Assembly (NCBI RefSeq): GCF_010725055.1 | Contig: NZ_BJKB01000019.1 | Location: forward strand, 1-64,000 | Reading direction: 5' to 3' | DNA from: Gelidibacter japonicus | Lineage (GTDB): Bacteria; Bacteroidota; Bacteroidia; Flavobacteriales; Flavobacteriaceae | DNA: 64,000 nt | In this document: piece after piece, positions 1 through 8,807 of the stretch | Numbering within the stretch: position 1 is the stretch's first letter | Layout: the number at the start of each line of letters is the position of its first letter | Made by a program: the position numbers and the translations under genes | The notes under the pieces: generated by a model | Database searches by the model: none | What the model was told of the DNA's origin: nothing | What the model saw: the letters and a program-made list of their open reading frames with translations, nothing else

Positions 1-98
1 ACAAACAAATTACTTTGGATGCATTAGAAAAGTGGTTTAGAACCAGCTCCTATAAGCAGATTCTGGTGGGTCGGATCCACCATCTTATAAATAGTTAC

Positions 99-116
99 GT
101 GAAGCTTTTGCTTCAC
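99..116. repeat. Perfect short hairpin at the break point of the serine hydrolase frame
   Basis: GTGAAGC, a tttt loop and GCTTCAC form a perfect 7-bp stem exactly where the serine hydrolase frame becomes uninterrupted. A second imperfect inverted repeat (GGTGG / CCACC) lies just upstream near 66-82. Together they hint at a junction with an inserted or rearranged piece, but nothing identifies a mobile element. Confidence 0.4.
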
Positions 117-960
117 TCACAGCACACATCGAGTAGAACACGGTGGAAATATTGATGGCTTCTCAACAAGTGTCGCCTTTTTTCCAAGTGATCAATTAGG
201 AATTGTAGTGTTGGCAAATCAAAATGGCTCTTCAGTACCAAGCTTAGTGAGAAACACGATAGCAGATCGACTATTGGGTGGAAAGACCACAGATTGGACC
301 AAACGATTTGTAGAAGATCAAGAAAAAGCAAAAAAAATGGAAGCAGAGCTGAAACTTGAAGACAGCGAAACAACACAAGTCAAAAACACAAAACCTTCTC
401 ACGTCATGCAAGATATTACCGGAAAATATGAAAATGCGGGTTACGGCAGTTTTAATATTACCGTTGAAAACGACTCTCTATTTGCAAACCTTAAACGTAA
501 AAAACTGTATTTAAAACATTATCATTATGATGTGTTTGAACCCTTTGAAGTGACCAAAACTGGCATCGATACTACCGATTCAGGGACCATGCGATTCAAC
601 TTTGCAACTGGCGATGGTGGTGAGATTATAAATGTAACTATGAAAGCAGAAGCAGCCCTCGAACCTATCGCCTTTAAACGTACGCCAAACACCATTGAAG
701 TAAGTAGTGCAGATTTGGAAATGTATGTAGGTGATTACAATATGATGGGCACCACCTTAAAAATCTATATTAAAAACCAGACGGTACTTTATCTCTTTGT
801 ACCTGGCCAACCAGAATATGAACTGATACCTACCGAAAAACATAAGTTTTCACTTAAAGTAGCCGATGGGTATAAAATTGAGTTTTTGGAGACTGACAAC
901 GTCATTACAGATATGAACCTTATTCAACCGAACGGAACCTTTAAGGCGAAGAAGAAATAA
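103..960 (+). pseudogene. C-terminal remnant of a beta-lactamase-family serine hydrolase with DUF3471-like domain
   Basis: The open frame runs from 103 to 960; the first usable start is a GTG at 208, but the frame upstream already encodes VEHGGNIDGFSTSVAFFPSD, which is typical of the late part of the penicillin-binding-protein-like serine hydrolase fold (the H-G-G box). The rest, about residues 70-250 after the GTG, looks like the beta-rich DUF3471 C-terminal domain common in Bacteroidota serine hydrolases. The catalytic SxxK and YxN boxes are absent. Upstream of 103 this frame has stops at 25, 88 and 100, so no intact N-terminal domain can be joined. It is therefore a truncated or frameshifted gene, unless the missing part lies before the window in another frame. 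The family call is fairly safe; the pseudogene call is inference. Confidence 0.6.
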
Positions 961-1060
961 AAGGATTACACATTGTGAAAATCAAAATGAACAATTTTAT
1001 TCTATACAATGTCGGTAAAAAACAACGAAAGCAGCAAAATTGTCAAGAAATAAAAATCCT

Positions 1061-1363
1061 ATGAAAAAAATAATAACTTTCAGCTTCATCCTTATCACTC
1101 TATTCATTTCATCCTGTTCTTCTACAAAAGATCTAACAGTTTCTGAACGTGACGGGAGCTCTTATGAAAAAGCAGTAATCGTTAAAAGTGTTGCTGAAGA
1201 ATACGAATATGCAAAAAAAGCTTGTCAAGGATGTCAACTATTAGGGCAGTCTTTATCTCAATATAAAAACAAACCTTATGATATATTAAGATTTAAAAAC
1301 TCAGATGGAGACGAGGTGATTTACTATTTCGATATCTCCAAATTCTATGGAAAAGGATTTTAG
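1061..1363 (+). CDS. Small hypothetical lipoprotein
   Basis: A 100-residue protein with a clear lipoprotein signal: MKK, a hydrophobic stretch and the lipobox FISSC followed by SSTKDL. The mature part is about 80 residues, contains a C-x2-C pair (ACQGCQ) and ends in a segment reading DEVIYYFDISKFYG. I do not recognise the family. The ATG at 1061 is chosen over an upstream TTG at 1040 because the signal peptide starts there. It stands alone between the serine hydrolase remnant and a broken membrane gene, so context gives no clue to function. Confidence 0.7.
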   Translation: MKKIITFSFILITLFISSCSSTKDLTVSERDGSSYEKAVIVKSVAEEYEYAKKACQGCQLLGQSLSQYKNKPYDILRFKNSDGDEVIYYFDISKFYGKGF

Positions 1364-1569
1364 ATCTATAGGAAAATGTATCTTTTTACTTGTGCCTTTC
1401 AGCCTTTTTAGATGCTATAATCAAATCGAACAGACAGAAAACACTCCATACATTAATGGTTTTTTCCACCACAACTTAGAATGCTGACAATTACCTTAAC
1501 TTCATAAAAATAAAGACGAACACTTTCTTATTTTAAAAAACCATTAGGAACAAGTATTTGATTAGTCTA

Positions 1570-2261
1570 CTACGATTTATTGAAATACTCATTTAACTTC
1601 TCCATTGGGCTCGTGGCTCTATTGATAAACCCGTGCGTCAAACTGCTTAGAATCAACACGAGGGCCGCACCGCCAGCCACATAAGAAATGATGACTTCAT
1701 AATTATAATTGGCAACCGCAATGGCAATGAGTGCCCATGCACCAACCAACGCGAATTCGCGCATGTTGCGCGTCCAAGTAACAATTAAATTAATGATTAA
1801 GGCTATAATGATCATAAATATTGTCCATGCCTCATCAGACATGCCAAAACCGCTCCACTCTATTTTTTTTAAATAGGAAGATACATTGGCAATACTTGCT
1901 ACCGTTACCCAACCGCTATAAAATACAAAAGGCCACCATAAAAACACGATTACTGAAATTGGGGCATCCCACAATTCCATCGCATTGTTCATCACAATTT
2001 TCAGTAAAGAGAACAATAACAAAAAGATGAAGACACAGGACAAACCAGTATAGCCATAAAGCCAGAAAAACACCCAAGAAGCAACAAGTATATAAATCCC
2101 CAAATGGCAAAAGCGTATCCCGCCGGTGTAAAAAGTGAGTTTAAATTACGTGAAACCTCACCAATGGTTGTATTATTGATAGTACCCGTATTGGAAAGAT
2201 AATTGATGATAATGGTGATAACGAACACAATACCATTGCTAATTTGTAATATTCTTTTCAT
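1570..2261 (-). pseudogene. Broken TspO/MBR-like (tryptophan-rich) membrane protein gene
   Basis: Two overlapping frames encode the two halves of one membrane protein. The first (2261 to about 2060) gives an N-terminal helix, then FTPAGYAFAIWGFIYLLLLG, a hallmark of the Bacteroidota TspO/MBR-like 'tryptophan-rich sensory protein' family. The second (from about 2103 to 1570) resumes with SWVFFWLYGYTGLSCVFIFL and continues with several helices to the end. From memory of the family, roughly 30-40 residues normally lie between these two segments, so the break looks like an internal deletion that also shifts the frame, rather than a one-base indel. TspO proteins bind tetrapyrroles or cholesterol-like ligands in the membrane; this copy is probably dead. 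A sequencing error alone would not restore the missing segment. Confidence 0.65.
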
Positions 2262-2371
2262 AGGAATGCTCTGAGATGTTGCGAATGGTTAAATTGATAT
2301 CAATTCTTGAGGAAAGATTCAATTTACAAAACAACACGCATTTTATTAACACAATTAAGAATGGTGTTGAC

Positions 2372-3082
2372 TCAAATAAACTCGCGATACTGAAGCACTC
2401 TGAAGTCGAAGGTATTAAAATCAGGGTTTTTCGCTTTTAAATGTTGGTATAACGGCATCCTGCTGATAGAAATATTCGCCGCCCCTGATCCTGAAGTAAG
2501 GGAGACTGTTTTGATCGTACGGAGTTGTGTTGGATTTTTTGGAGATGAGATACCTGGCTCTTCAACTGTAGTCAGTTTGGCCGGAAGTTCAAATTCGTGG
2601 ATGCGCGGTACCACATCAGACACCACTTTCAATTTCAATCCGTAAGTTTTCAAATGTCTTCTGAAAAAATATTCAGGGCCGTTTTTGCTATTGCCACCTG
2701 TAAACAACAAGGTGTCGATATTGGGATAATCTTGTAGATACCCAATTAAATTTCGCAAATGAATGTTTGTCAAGCCCAAATCTGAGGCGTCCATCTTTTC
2801 ACGTTCAGCACTCTCAACAATATCGCAGATTCCAATTTTATGTGCAATCAGAAAATCTTTACGCTGTACCACAGCCTCTTCCGAATTATCATATCTTAAA
2901 TTAAGATCATAAATTTTATCTATAAACAGCCAAAGTGAATTGAAATAACTGCCATAACAAAAATCGACATCCTTTTCAAGCAGTTCACCAACTGAAAAAC
3001 GCGGTGGTGGCAAAGTTCCAACAATCAGTTTTGTGGTATCTTCTTTTATAAAAGGTGGGTATGGATGCTGATGAAAAAACAT
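2372..3082 (-). CDS. Uracil-DNA glycosylase superfamily protein
   Basis: A 236-residue protein with UDG-superfamily features: GTLPPPRF at residues 22-29 (equivalent of the GxxPg water-activating motif), FCYGSYFNSLW at 41-51, and a C-terminal LTSGSGAAN segment near residue 200 that resembles the DNA-intercalating loop. Members remove uracil or other damaged bases from DNA; the exact substrate of this branch is not known to me. Its ATG directly abuts the stop codon of the TPR membrane protein upstream (stop 3083-3085, start 3082), so the two are almost certainly co-transcribed and perhaps translationally coupled. It could also be a UDG-fold protein with lost activity. Confidence 0.7.
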   Translation of the reverse strand: MFFHQHPYPPFIKEDTTKLIVGTLPPPRFSVGELLEKDVDFCYGSYFNSLWLFIDKIYDLNLRYDNSEEAVVQRKDFLIAHKIGICDIVESAEREKMDASDLGLTNIHLRNLIGYLQDYPNIDTLLFTGGNSKNGPEYFFRRHLKTYGLKLKVVSDVVPRIHEFELPAKLTTVEEPGISSPKNPTQLRTIKTVSLTSGSGAANISISRMPLYQHLKAKNPDFNTFDFRVLQYREFI

Positions 3083-3805
3083 TTACAGGCCACTATTCAA
3101 TTTTTCAACTTCTAGTATGGTGTCCCTGTAAATACTTTGGTTCATTTTTGTCATGTTTTGCATTTCTTCTTGGAGGTCCTTCAGCAGCGCTTTGGCATCA
3201 TTCAACTTATTGCTTTTTAATAACAATTTTGAAAACGCTACACGCTCATTGTAGTTGGAATAAGGCCTATCAATGAGTTTTAGGAGTTTTTCTGCTTCCT
3301 CTGTCCTCCCCTTTTCGGCTAATGCCATTCCGTACAGAAATGGAACTTCCGATTTTTCAAACTCTCTATGATTTTCCAATCCTTCACTAAGAGAAATGAC
3401 CTGGTCATAATCTTTGATATGGTAATAGGATTTGACCAAATGCTCTATAACAAAGAAGTCGTTTTGGGTCTTGTCGGCCAAGGCCACATTATAATGCTCA
3501 ATAGCCTTATTATAATCGTTTGATTCGAAGTAGGCATCAGCAAGATTGACCCTATTGAGATAGGTGTCAGCAAAGTCGAGTTTTTCTTCCAAAGCCTTTA
3601 TTTTATTGGAAGGATTGATTCTTTTCTTTATATTGTCCTGTATTTTATCGGGATTGCCTTTTGTGGAAACCTGGGTAACCAAATACGCCAGACAACCTAC
3701 CAAAGGCAAGAAAATAATTGCCAAGATCCAATAGAATGATTTTCTATTTTTGAAGAGATGATAAATACAAAAGGCTTGAAAAGCAATAATAAAATAAAAA
3801 TACAT
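3083..3805 (-). CDS. TPR-repeat inner-membrane protein with PLDc_N-like N-terminus
   Basis: A 240-residue protein. Residues about 2-20 and 24-45 are two hydrophobic helices with the pattern FYWILAIIFLPLVGCLAYLV, resembling the PLDc_N (cardiolipin synthase N-terminal) hairpin. Residues about 70-230 are tetratricopeptide-like helical repeats (NLADAYFESNDYNKAIEHYN and successors), predicted to be cytoplasmic and to bind partner proteins. No catalytic motif is visible. It is first in a two-gene unit with the UDG-like gene, with no gap between them. Confidence 0.65.
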   Translation of the reverse strand: MYFYFIIAFQAFCIYHLFKNRKSFYWILAIIFLPLVGCLAYLVTQVSTKGNPDKIQDNIKKRINPSNKIKALEEKLDFADTYLNRVNLADAYFESNDYNKAIEHYNVALADKTQNDFFVIEHLVKSYYHIKDYDQVISLSEGLENHREFEKSEVPFLYGMALAEKGRTEEAEKLLKLIDRPYSNYNERVAFSKLLLKSNKLNDAKALLKDLQEEMQNMTKMNQSIYRDTILEVEKLNSGL

Positions 3806-3826
3806 CTGTTAAATTATGTTTAAAGT

Positions 3827-3869
3827 CTGAAGGTATCGGTTTGTAGATATAAAAATTGAGTACCTTCAG
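3827..3869. promoter_or_regulatory. 9-bp inverted repeat upstream of the THX gene
   Basis: CTGAAGGTA at 3827-3835 is mirrored by TACCTTCAG at 3861-3869, with a 25-base AT-rich spacer. It lies in the divergent region between the TPR gene (minus) and the THX ribosomal protein gene (plus), 38 bases before the THX start. It could be an operator or an RNA stem in the THX leader. Only the symmetry is directly seen. Confidence 0.4.
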
Positions 3870-3906
3870 GATTACTTCATTTTAACTACAATAAATTCTT
3901 ACAACA

Positions 3907-4038
3907 ATGGGAAAAGGCGATAAAAAAACGAGACGAGGAAAAATTCAACGTGGCTCTTACGGCGTGAAACGTCTTAGGATAAAGAAAAGACCAACCACAC
4001 TTGAAAAAATCAATTTAGAGAAAAAATCTAAACCTTAA
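3907..4038 (+). CDS. 30S ribosomal protein THX
   Basis: A 43-residue, very basic protein beginning MGKGDKKTRRGKI and continuing with RGSYGVKRLRIKKR. This is the signature of ribosomal protein THX, a small protein that sits in the head of the 30S subunit (first described in Thermus) and is common in Bacteroidota. The N-terminal GKGDKKTRRGKI and SYGV motifs are almost invariant. This copy has a C-terminal extension of about 17 residues (PTTLEKINLEKKSKP) beyond the usual basic core. The gene is monocistronic, sits between the divergent TPR gene and convergent yaaA, and is easily missed because of its length. Confidence 0.9.
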   Translation: MGKGDKKTRRGKIQRGSYGVKRLRIKKRPTTLEKINLEKKSKP

Positions 4039-4071
4039 GTAGGGGTTGAATTTTATTCTATCACACGTTGG

Positions 4072-4830
4072 TCATCTTGTAAAAACCAATTTATTTTCTA
4101 CAGATAATTTTTCATGAAATCTGTAGTTTTCCCTGTCAAAGCCCTTGACATCATCAAGAGTCTCTGCATTATTATCTATAATATAGCGGGTCATTAGGCC
4201 GCGTGCTAATTTAGCATAAATCCCAATAGTTTTATATTCTCCATTTTTCAATTCTTTGAAATCTACATCCACGACTGGAACTTTTAAGGTTTTCTTGTCT
4301 ATGGCTTTAAAATATTCAACACTTGCTAAGTTAAGGAATATCTCATCATCTTTCAACTCGGCATTTAAAGCTTTTGTAATGTTTTCTTTCCAAAATTCGT
4401 ATAAATTCTTATTTTTTCCGATGCTTAATTTGGTGCCCATTTCCAAACGGTAAGGCTGTATCAAATCCAATGGTTTCAAAATGCCATACAAACCAGAAAG
4501 GATGCGGACGGTATCCTGGACCTTATCTATTTTATTTTTAGGAATGGTGTAGGCTTCCAAACCTCTGTAAACATCACCGCTAAAGGCATAAATAGCAGGT
4601 CTTGCGTTAGCTGCTGTAAATGGAGTTTGCCAGTCTTGATTACGCTCAAAATTAAGCTGGCTCAGGTCTTTAGAAATTCCCATGAGCTCTGCTAAAGCCT
4701 TGACTGATTTTTTTTTGAGGACTTTATTAAGACGCTCTGATTGCTTTAAAAATTCAGGATGCGTGGCTTTATCTGTAGGTAATTCTGTTTCAAAGTCTAG
4801 GCTTTTTGCGGGCGATAATACAAGTTTCAT
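4072..4830 (-). CDS. yaaA: Peroxide stress protein YaaA (DUF328/UPF0246)
   Basis: A 252-residue protein beginning MKLVLSPAKSLDF, which is the family's N-terminal signature. The conserved YaaA body follows, including YAFSGDVYRGL, LYGILKPLDLIQPYRLEMGT and the C-terminal FDRENYRF. In Escherichia coli YaaA lowers free iron and limits Fenton damage during peroxide stress; it has been shown to bind DNA. The ATG at 4830 is used because the conserved motif starts there; an in-frame ATG five codons upstream is less likely. Single gene, convergent with THX. Confidence 0.9.
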   Translation of the reverse strand: MKLVLSPAKSLDFETELPTDKATHPEFLKQSERLNKVLKKKSVKALAELMGISKDLSQLNFERNQDWQTPFTAANARPAIYAFSGDVYRGLEAYTIPKNKIDKVQDTVRILSGLYGILKPLDLIQPYRLEMGTKLSIGKNKNLYEFWKENITKALNAELKDDEIFLNLASVEYFKAIDKKTLKVPVVDVDFKELKNGEYKTIGIYAKLARGLMTRYIIDNNAETLDDVKGFDRENYRFHEKLSVENKLVFTR

Positions 4831-4983
4831 AGTTGCTCCAACCAAATGGATGTTGTTTTTAGAATTAATAAGCTCTTAATCTGCAAAGTTACGAATCAAA
4901 TCGCAATTAATTAAGCGATAGAGATCGACAACAATAATTCCTTCACAAAAACAGTATTTAAAAACTTATTAAGCAAATGACAC

Positions 4984-5508
4984 CTATAAACTTTTTATAT
5001 TTTTAATGTGGAGTCCAATAAAACAATCATCCTTACAGCCGTTAATGACATAACCACAAGTAGAAATCAATCCGTTATTTCCAGTTTCGAAGTAGGTCTT
5101 GGCATTTTTTCTTTTTATCAACCAATCATTTTTAGCTTTAGCATAGATTTCATCCATAGTTAAAGGCTCTGCAGCTTGATTTTGGTGACTTCCAACTTCT
5201 TGTCCACTCTCAATCCACTCTATCTCCTCCTCAGGAATTTCGCCTAAATCATCAGGAGCAACATACTTAAAATGTCTCTCAACAACTTCTCCATTAGATA
5301 TCGTTATCTTGATTTCCCATGAAAAACCTATCCAAGAACTACCAAGAACCGTGTATTGATAAGAGTCTGCAGAAAGATCCTTAAAATGCAGCCAAGCTCT
5401 ATAGCTTTTTTCGAAGTCATACTGATAATTAAAATCATCATCAGATGAGCAAGAAATCACTAAACTTCCAATCAGCAAGAATACAGTGAGGTAAATTTTA
5501 CTTTTCAT
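4984..5508 (-). CDS. Hypothetical lipoprotein, DUF6174-like
   Basis: Lipoprotein of 174 residues from the ATG at 5508 (an upstream ATG at 5523 is possible). The signal runs MKSKIYLTVFLLIGSLVISC with the lipobox cysteine near residue 20 followed by SSDDD, an acidic tail usual for exported Bacteroidota lipoproteins. The mature part has the pattern W-x-(8)-YQYTV followed by a beta-rich stretch and ISNGEVVERH, resembling DUF6174 proteins, and a C-terminal segment with four cysteines (STCGYVINGCKDDCF) that could form disulphides. Function unknown. No co-directional neighbour is close, so it is probably monocistronic. Confidence 0.65.
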   Translation of the reverse strand: MKSKIYLTVFLLIGSLVISCSSDDDFNYQYDFEKSYRAWLHFKDLSADSYQYTVLGSSWIGFSWEIKITISNGEVVERHFKYVAPDDLGEIPEEEIEWIESGQEVGSHQNQAAEPLTMDEIYAKAKNDWLIKRKNAKTYFETGNNGLISTCGYVINGCKDDCFIGLHIKNIKSL

Positions 5509-5811
5509 AACTTTTGATACCATAATCTATTCGTTAGATGTAAACTTACTGAATTGGTTGCGTCAAATATCTGTAAGATCCCAATCTACAAAGATACAAA
5601 ATAAAATAGCAACTACCTGATTCACTGCGCAAAAGGAGTGTTGAACCATTGGTATTATGAAATTACGATCTCGGAAGAGTTTTGTAATTGAAAGGATCTG
5701 ATTGATTTCCCCATCTGGATCGTTTTGGGAGAAAACGAATGGTGAAAACCCGAGCTTTTCAAATTCATTGGAATGTCATTCGCTGATAAGATAAATCAGT
5801 AAAGAATTTGA

Positions 5812-6861
5812 TTATTCTATGTCCATATCCTTATGCTTCGCGTAATGCTGCCATTTGGCAATGCAGTCTTGCATGTCCTGTGGGATATCTGAGTCGAAAC
5901 TCATAAACTTACCTGTGGTAGGATGTTCAAAGCCCAAAGTTTTGGCGTGAAGTGCCTGGCGCGGTAATATTTTAAAGCAATTGTCAACAAACTGTTTGTA
6001 CTTTGAAAAGGTCGTCCCTTTTAAGATTTTATCGCCACCATAACGCGCATCATTAAAAAGTGTATGCCCAATATGTTTCATGTGCACACGGATTTGGTGC
6101 GTACGGCCAGTTTCCAACTTACAGGACACTAATGTGACGTAGCCCAAACGTTCAATCACCTTATAATGAGTAACAGCAGGTTTGCCCTTGCCTTCATCAT
6201 CATTTAAATAAACGGTGTTTTGCAACCTGTTTTTAGGATGCCTGCCAATATTGCCTTCAATAGTCCCCTCATCTTGCTCCACATTGCCCCATACCAGAGC
6301 AATATATTCGCGCTCACTGGTTTTATTGAAGAATTGTTTTGACAAATTGGCCATGGCCGCTTCGGTCTTGGCAATGACCAACAGTCCACTGGTATCCTTG
6401 TCAATACGATGCACCAAACCAGGCCTGTTACTGGAATTGTTGGGCAGATTATCAAAATGAAAAGTCAGGGCGTTGATCAACGTACCCGAATAATTCCCAT
6501 GGCCAGGATGCACGACCATACCTGCTTCCTTATTGATCACAAGGAGATCATCATCTTCAAATACAATATTCAGTGGGATGTCCTCTGGAGTGAGCAAATA
6601 TTCATAAGGTGGATGCTCAAAAAGCACACGTATCTTATCAAAAGGCTTGACCTTATAATTGGATTTTACAGGAACGTCATTAACATAAATACTACCGTTT
6701 TTTGCAGCTGCCTGAATTTTATTACGGGTGGCGTTCTCGATGAAATTCATCAGGTATTTATCAATACGAAGTGGGGTCTGCCCCTTTTCTGCCGTAAAAG
6801 CGTAATGCTCATAAAGCTCATCATCATTTTGATCGTCTAAATCTGGGGTGTTTTCTATCAT
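5812..6861 (-). CDS. rluD: RluA-family 23S rRNA pseudouridine synthase (RluD-like)
   Basis: A 349-residue protein with an N-terminal S4 RNA-binding domain (about residues 30-85, LRIDKYLMNFI) and an RluA catalytic domain (about 98-330). The catalytic box HRIDKDTSGLLV places the nucleophilic aspartate at residue 154. The expected GRTHQIRVH motif is present in the C-terminal half. RluD isomerises uridines in helix 69 of 23S rRNA; assignment to RluD rather than RluC is by length and the S4 domain and is likely, not certain. The ATG overlaps the stop of the upstream PASTA gene by four bases (ATGA), so the pair is translationally coupled. Confidence 0.88.
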   Translation of the reverse strand: MIENTPDLDDQNDDELYEHYAFTAEKGQTPLRIDKYLMNFIENATRNKIQAAAKNGSIYVNDVPVKSNYKVKPFDKIRVLFEHPPYEYLLTPEDIPLNIVFEDDDLLVINKEAGMVVHPGHGNYSGTLINALTFHFDNLPNNSSNRPGLVHRIDKDTSGLLVIAKTEAAMANLSKQFFNKTSEREYIALVWGNVEQDEGTIEGNIGRHPKNRLQNTVYLNDDEGKGKPAVTHYKVIERLGYVTLVSCKLETGRTHQIRVHMKHIGHTLFNDARYGGDKILKGTTFSKYKQFVDNCFKILPRQALHAKTLGFEHPTTGKFMSFDSDIPQDMQDCIAKWQHYAKHKDMDIE

Positions 6862-7424
6862 TCTTCGTCTATACCTCTATTACCATTCCCCAAAACAACA
6901 TCTATCTTTGAGGTCATCGGCAGTAAATCACCCGCATTGACCGGTTTGCCTTCAAAGGAGATGGATTGTACTTCATCTTTACCAATATCGTCAATGTACG
7001 ATATTTTGCCCACTTCAAAACCAATGGCCTCTAATGTTGGTTTGGCCTGACGGAAAGTACGTCCAACCACAATAGGCACTTCCACTTTACGGTAGCCTGA
7101 CGGATTTAGAATCAAATAAATTTTTCGGTCTTCTTTGACCTGACTGCCAGCTTTTGGATACTGTTCAATTACTGAATATTTAGGATAATTAGGATTGTAG
7201 TTGGCAGAGTCTTGAATTTCCATTGTCAACTGATTATCTTTCAATAAAATGCCTGCAGTTTCAATAGATTTTCCCGCCAAATCCGGAACCGTCACAAAAC
7301 TGCCATGGTTGGTACGGTAATCTAACCACTTCAACATTAAAAAAGACAGAACTATTATTGCAACAATGGCAAGAATAATCTGTTTTAAAAACGCTTTACT
7401 CGTTAAAAATTTTATTAGACTCAT
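6858..7424 (-). CDS. PASTA-domain membrane protein
   Basis: A 188-residue protein from the ATG at 7424 (MSLIKFLTSKAFLKQI), the start typical of flavobacterial relatives; the frame stays open upstream to 7514. A single membrane helix (about residues 14-34) is followed by two PASTA domains (VPDLAGKSIETAGILL and VPIVVGRTFRQAKPTLEAIG). PASTA domains bind peptidoglycan stem peptides or serve as spacers in penicillin-binding proteins and kinases; here there is no catalytic domain, so it is a stand-alone periplasmic PASTA protein. It is upstream of rluD with a four-base overlap and divergent from ddl, which makes the D-Ala-D-Ala ligase. Confidence 0.85.
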   Translation of the reverse strand: MSLIKFLTSKAFLKQIILAIVAIIVLSFLMLKWLDYRTNHGSFVTVPDLAGKSIETAGILLKDNQLTMEIQDSANYNPNYPKYSVIEQYPKAGSQVKEDRKIYLILNPSGYRKVEVPIVVGRTFRQAKPTLEAIGFEVGKISYIDDIGKDEVQSISFEGKPVNAGDLLPMTSKIDVVLGNGNRGIDEE

Positions 7425-7672
7425 GAAAATTGTTATAAGTGGCAAAGATATATAAAACCAACCGTTTTTTCTTTTCCTTTTATTGTGATATTTTTGTTTT
7501 GGAATATCATCCATTAATTCACGAATGTATAACTTTTATAACTTCTAAATATTGCTGTTTCACTACATAATTTAAAATAGTTGTCTTTAAAGTTTTGTGA
7601 ACCACAAGAAAAGAATATATGCATTCGTGGCAGAAAGAGTAACTTAAAATAAGAATCCCTAATAATAATCCC

Positions 7673-7698
7673 TCCCGATGGCTTTCACCATCGCGGGA
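7673..7698. promoter_or_regulatory. Hairpin immediately before the ddl start codon
   Basis: CCCGATGG, a ctttca loop and CCATCGCGGG form a GC-rich stem with one bulge in otherwise AT-rich DNA. It ends eight bases before the ddl ATG, so it would occupy the ribosome-binding region of the mRNA. It may be a small palindromic repeat or a control element of ddl translation; only the symmetry is directly seen. Confidence 0.4.
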
Positions 7699-7705
7699 AA
7701 TAAAT

Positions 7706-8686
7706 ATGAAAAAGAACGTTGCCATCATCATGGGAGGATTTTCGAGCGAATTCGAGATTTCCCTTAAAAGCGGACAGGTAGTCTATGAAACCCTTGATCC
7801 AAACAAATACAATCCATTTCGGATTCATATCTTTAAAGAAAAATGGGTCTATGTAGATACCAATGACAACGAATATCCCGTTGACAGGAATGATTTTTCG
7901 ATTTCAGTTGATGGACATAAGATCAATTTTGACTGTGTATTCAACGCCATACACGGCACTCCAGGAGAAGATGGATTTATGCAAGGGTATTTGGCATTAC
8001 TGGACATCCCACAGACCAGTTGCAATATGTACCAAGCGGCACTTACTTTTAACAAGAGGGATTGTTTGAGTACTCTAAAACCTTATGGCATTAGAACAGC
8101 AGAATCTTATTATGTGAATTTAGGTGATAGCATTGATGAAGATGCCATTATTGCCAAGGTAGGTTTGCCTTGTTTTGTGAAAGCCAATAAAGCTGGAAGC
8201 AGTTTTGGGATAAGTAAAGTCTATAAAAAAGAGGAGTTTAACAAAGCCTTGGAAGTTGCATTTAAAGAAGATGATGAAGTAATCATCGAGTCTTTTTTGG
8301 ATGGCACAGAAGTATCTGTTGGGGTCATTACATATAAAGGTGAAGTTACCGTACTTCCCATTACCGAAATTGTGAGCAATAATGACTTTTTTGACTATCA
8401 GGCCAAGTATTTGGGACAGTCGCAAGAAATTACGCCTGCAAGATTGACAGATATACAAGAGGAAAAAGTAAGGACTGTTGCCAAGAAAGTGTATGAGGTC
8501 TTAAAAATGAAAGGCTTTAGTCGCAGCGAATTTATCTTTAAGGATGGTGAACCACATTTATTGGAGGTCAACACTGTTCCGGGAATGACCAAGGCAAGCA
8601 TTTTGCCCCAACAAGCTGCTGCAGCCGGTATTGGTTTAGCGGATTTGTTTGAAAATGCGATTGAAGAATGTTTGAAGAATGTTTGA
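7706..8686 (+). CDS. ddl: D-alanine--D-alanine ligase
   Basis: A 326-residue ATP-grasp enzyme that joins two D-alanines for the peptidoglycan stem. The N-terminus VAIIMGGFSSEFEISLKSG carries the G-G-x-S-x-E-x-x-S substrate box; CVFNAIHGTPGEDGFMQGY is the classic H-G-x-x-G-E-D-G motif; the C-terminal LLEVNTVPGMTKASILPQ holds the metal- and ATP-binding E-x-N. The length is normal for the family. The ATG at 7706 follows a hairpin. It is divergent from the PASTA gene and upstream of coaD, an order common in Flavobacteriaceae. Cytoplasmic. Confidence 0.95.
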   Translation: MKKNVAIIMGGFSSEFEISLKSGQVVYETLDPNKYNPFRIHIFKEKWVYVDTNDNEYPVDRNDFSISVDGHKINFDCVFNAIHGTPGEDGFMQGYLALLDIPQTSCNMYQAALTFNKRDCLSTLKPYGIRTAESYYVNLGDSIDEDAIIAKVGLPCFVKANKAGSSFGISKVYKKEEFNKALEVAFKEDDEVIIESFLDGTEVSVGVITYKGEVTVLPITEIVSNNDFFDYQAKYLGQSQEITPARLTDIQEEKVRTVAKKVYEVLKMKGFSRSEFIFKDGEPHLLEVNTVPGMTKASILPQQAAAAGIGLADLFENAIEECLKNV

Positions 8687-8773
8687 AGAAGTAATGTTCA
8701 CATAGATGGAATGGCAACTCTGTTAAATCTTTCTAAAAAAGAATTGTATATTTAGGTCTAATTAAAAATGAGA

Positions 8774-8791
8774 TTCCCTCGTTCGAGGGAA
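8774..8791. repeat. Perfect 8-bp hairpin upstream of coaD
   Basis: TTCCCTCG, a two-base tt loop and CGAGGGAA form a perfect palindrome 17 bases before the coaD ATG. No T-run follows, so it is not a normal terminator for ddl. It may be a short dispersed palindrome or a translational element. Confidence 0.4.
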
Positions 8792-8807
8792 CGATAAAGG
8801 TTTATCG

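Noticed and set aside
1347-1487. A 46-codon open frame overlapping the end of the small lipoprotein gene, with a hydrophobic middle.
   Set aside because: Overlaps a better gene, has no recognisable motif and no independent support; such frames are common by chance at this length.
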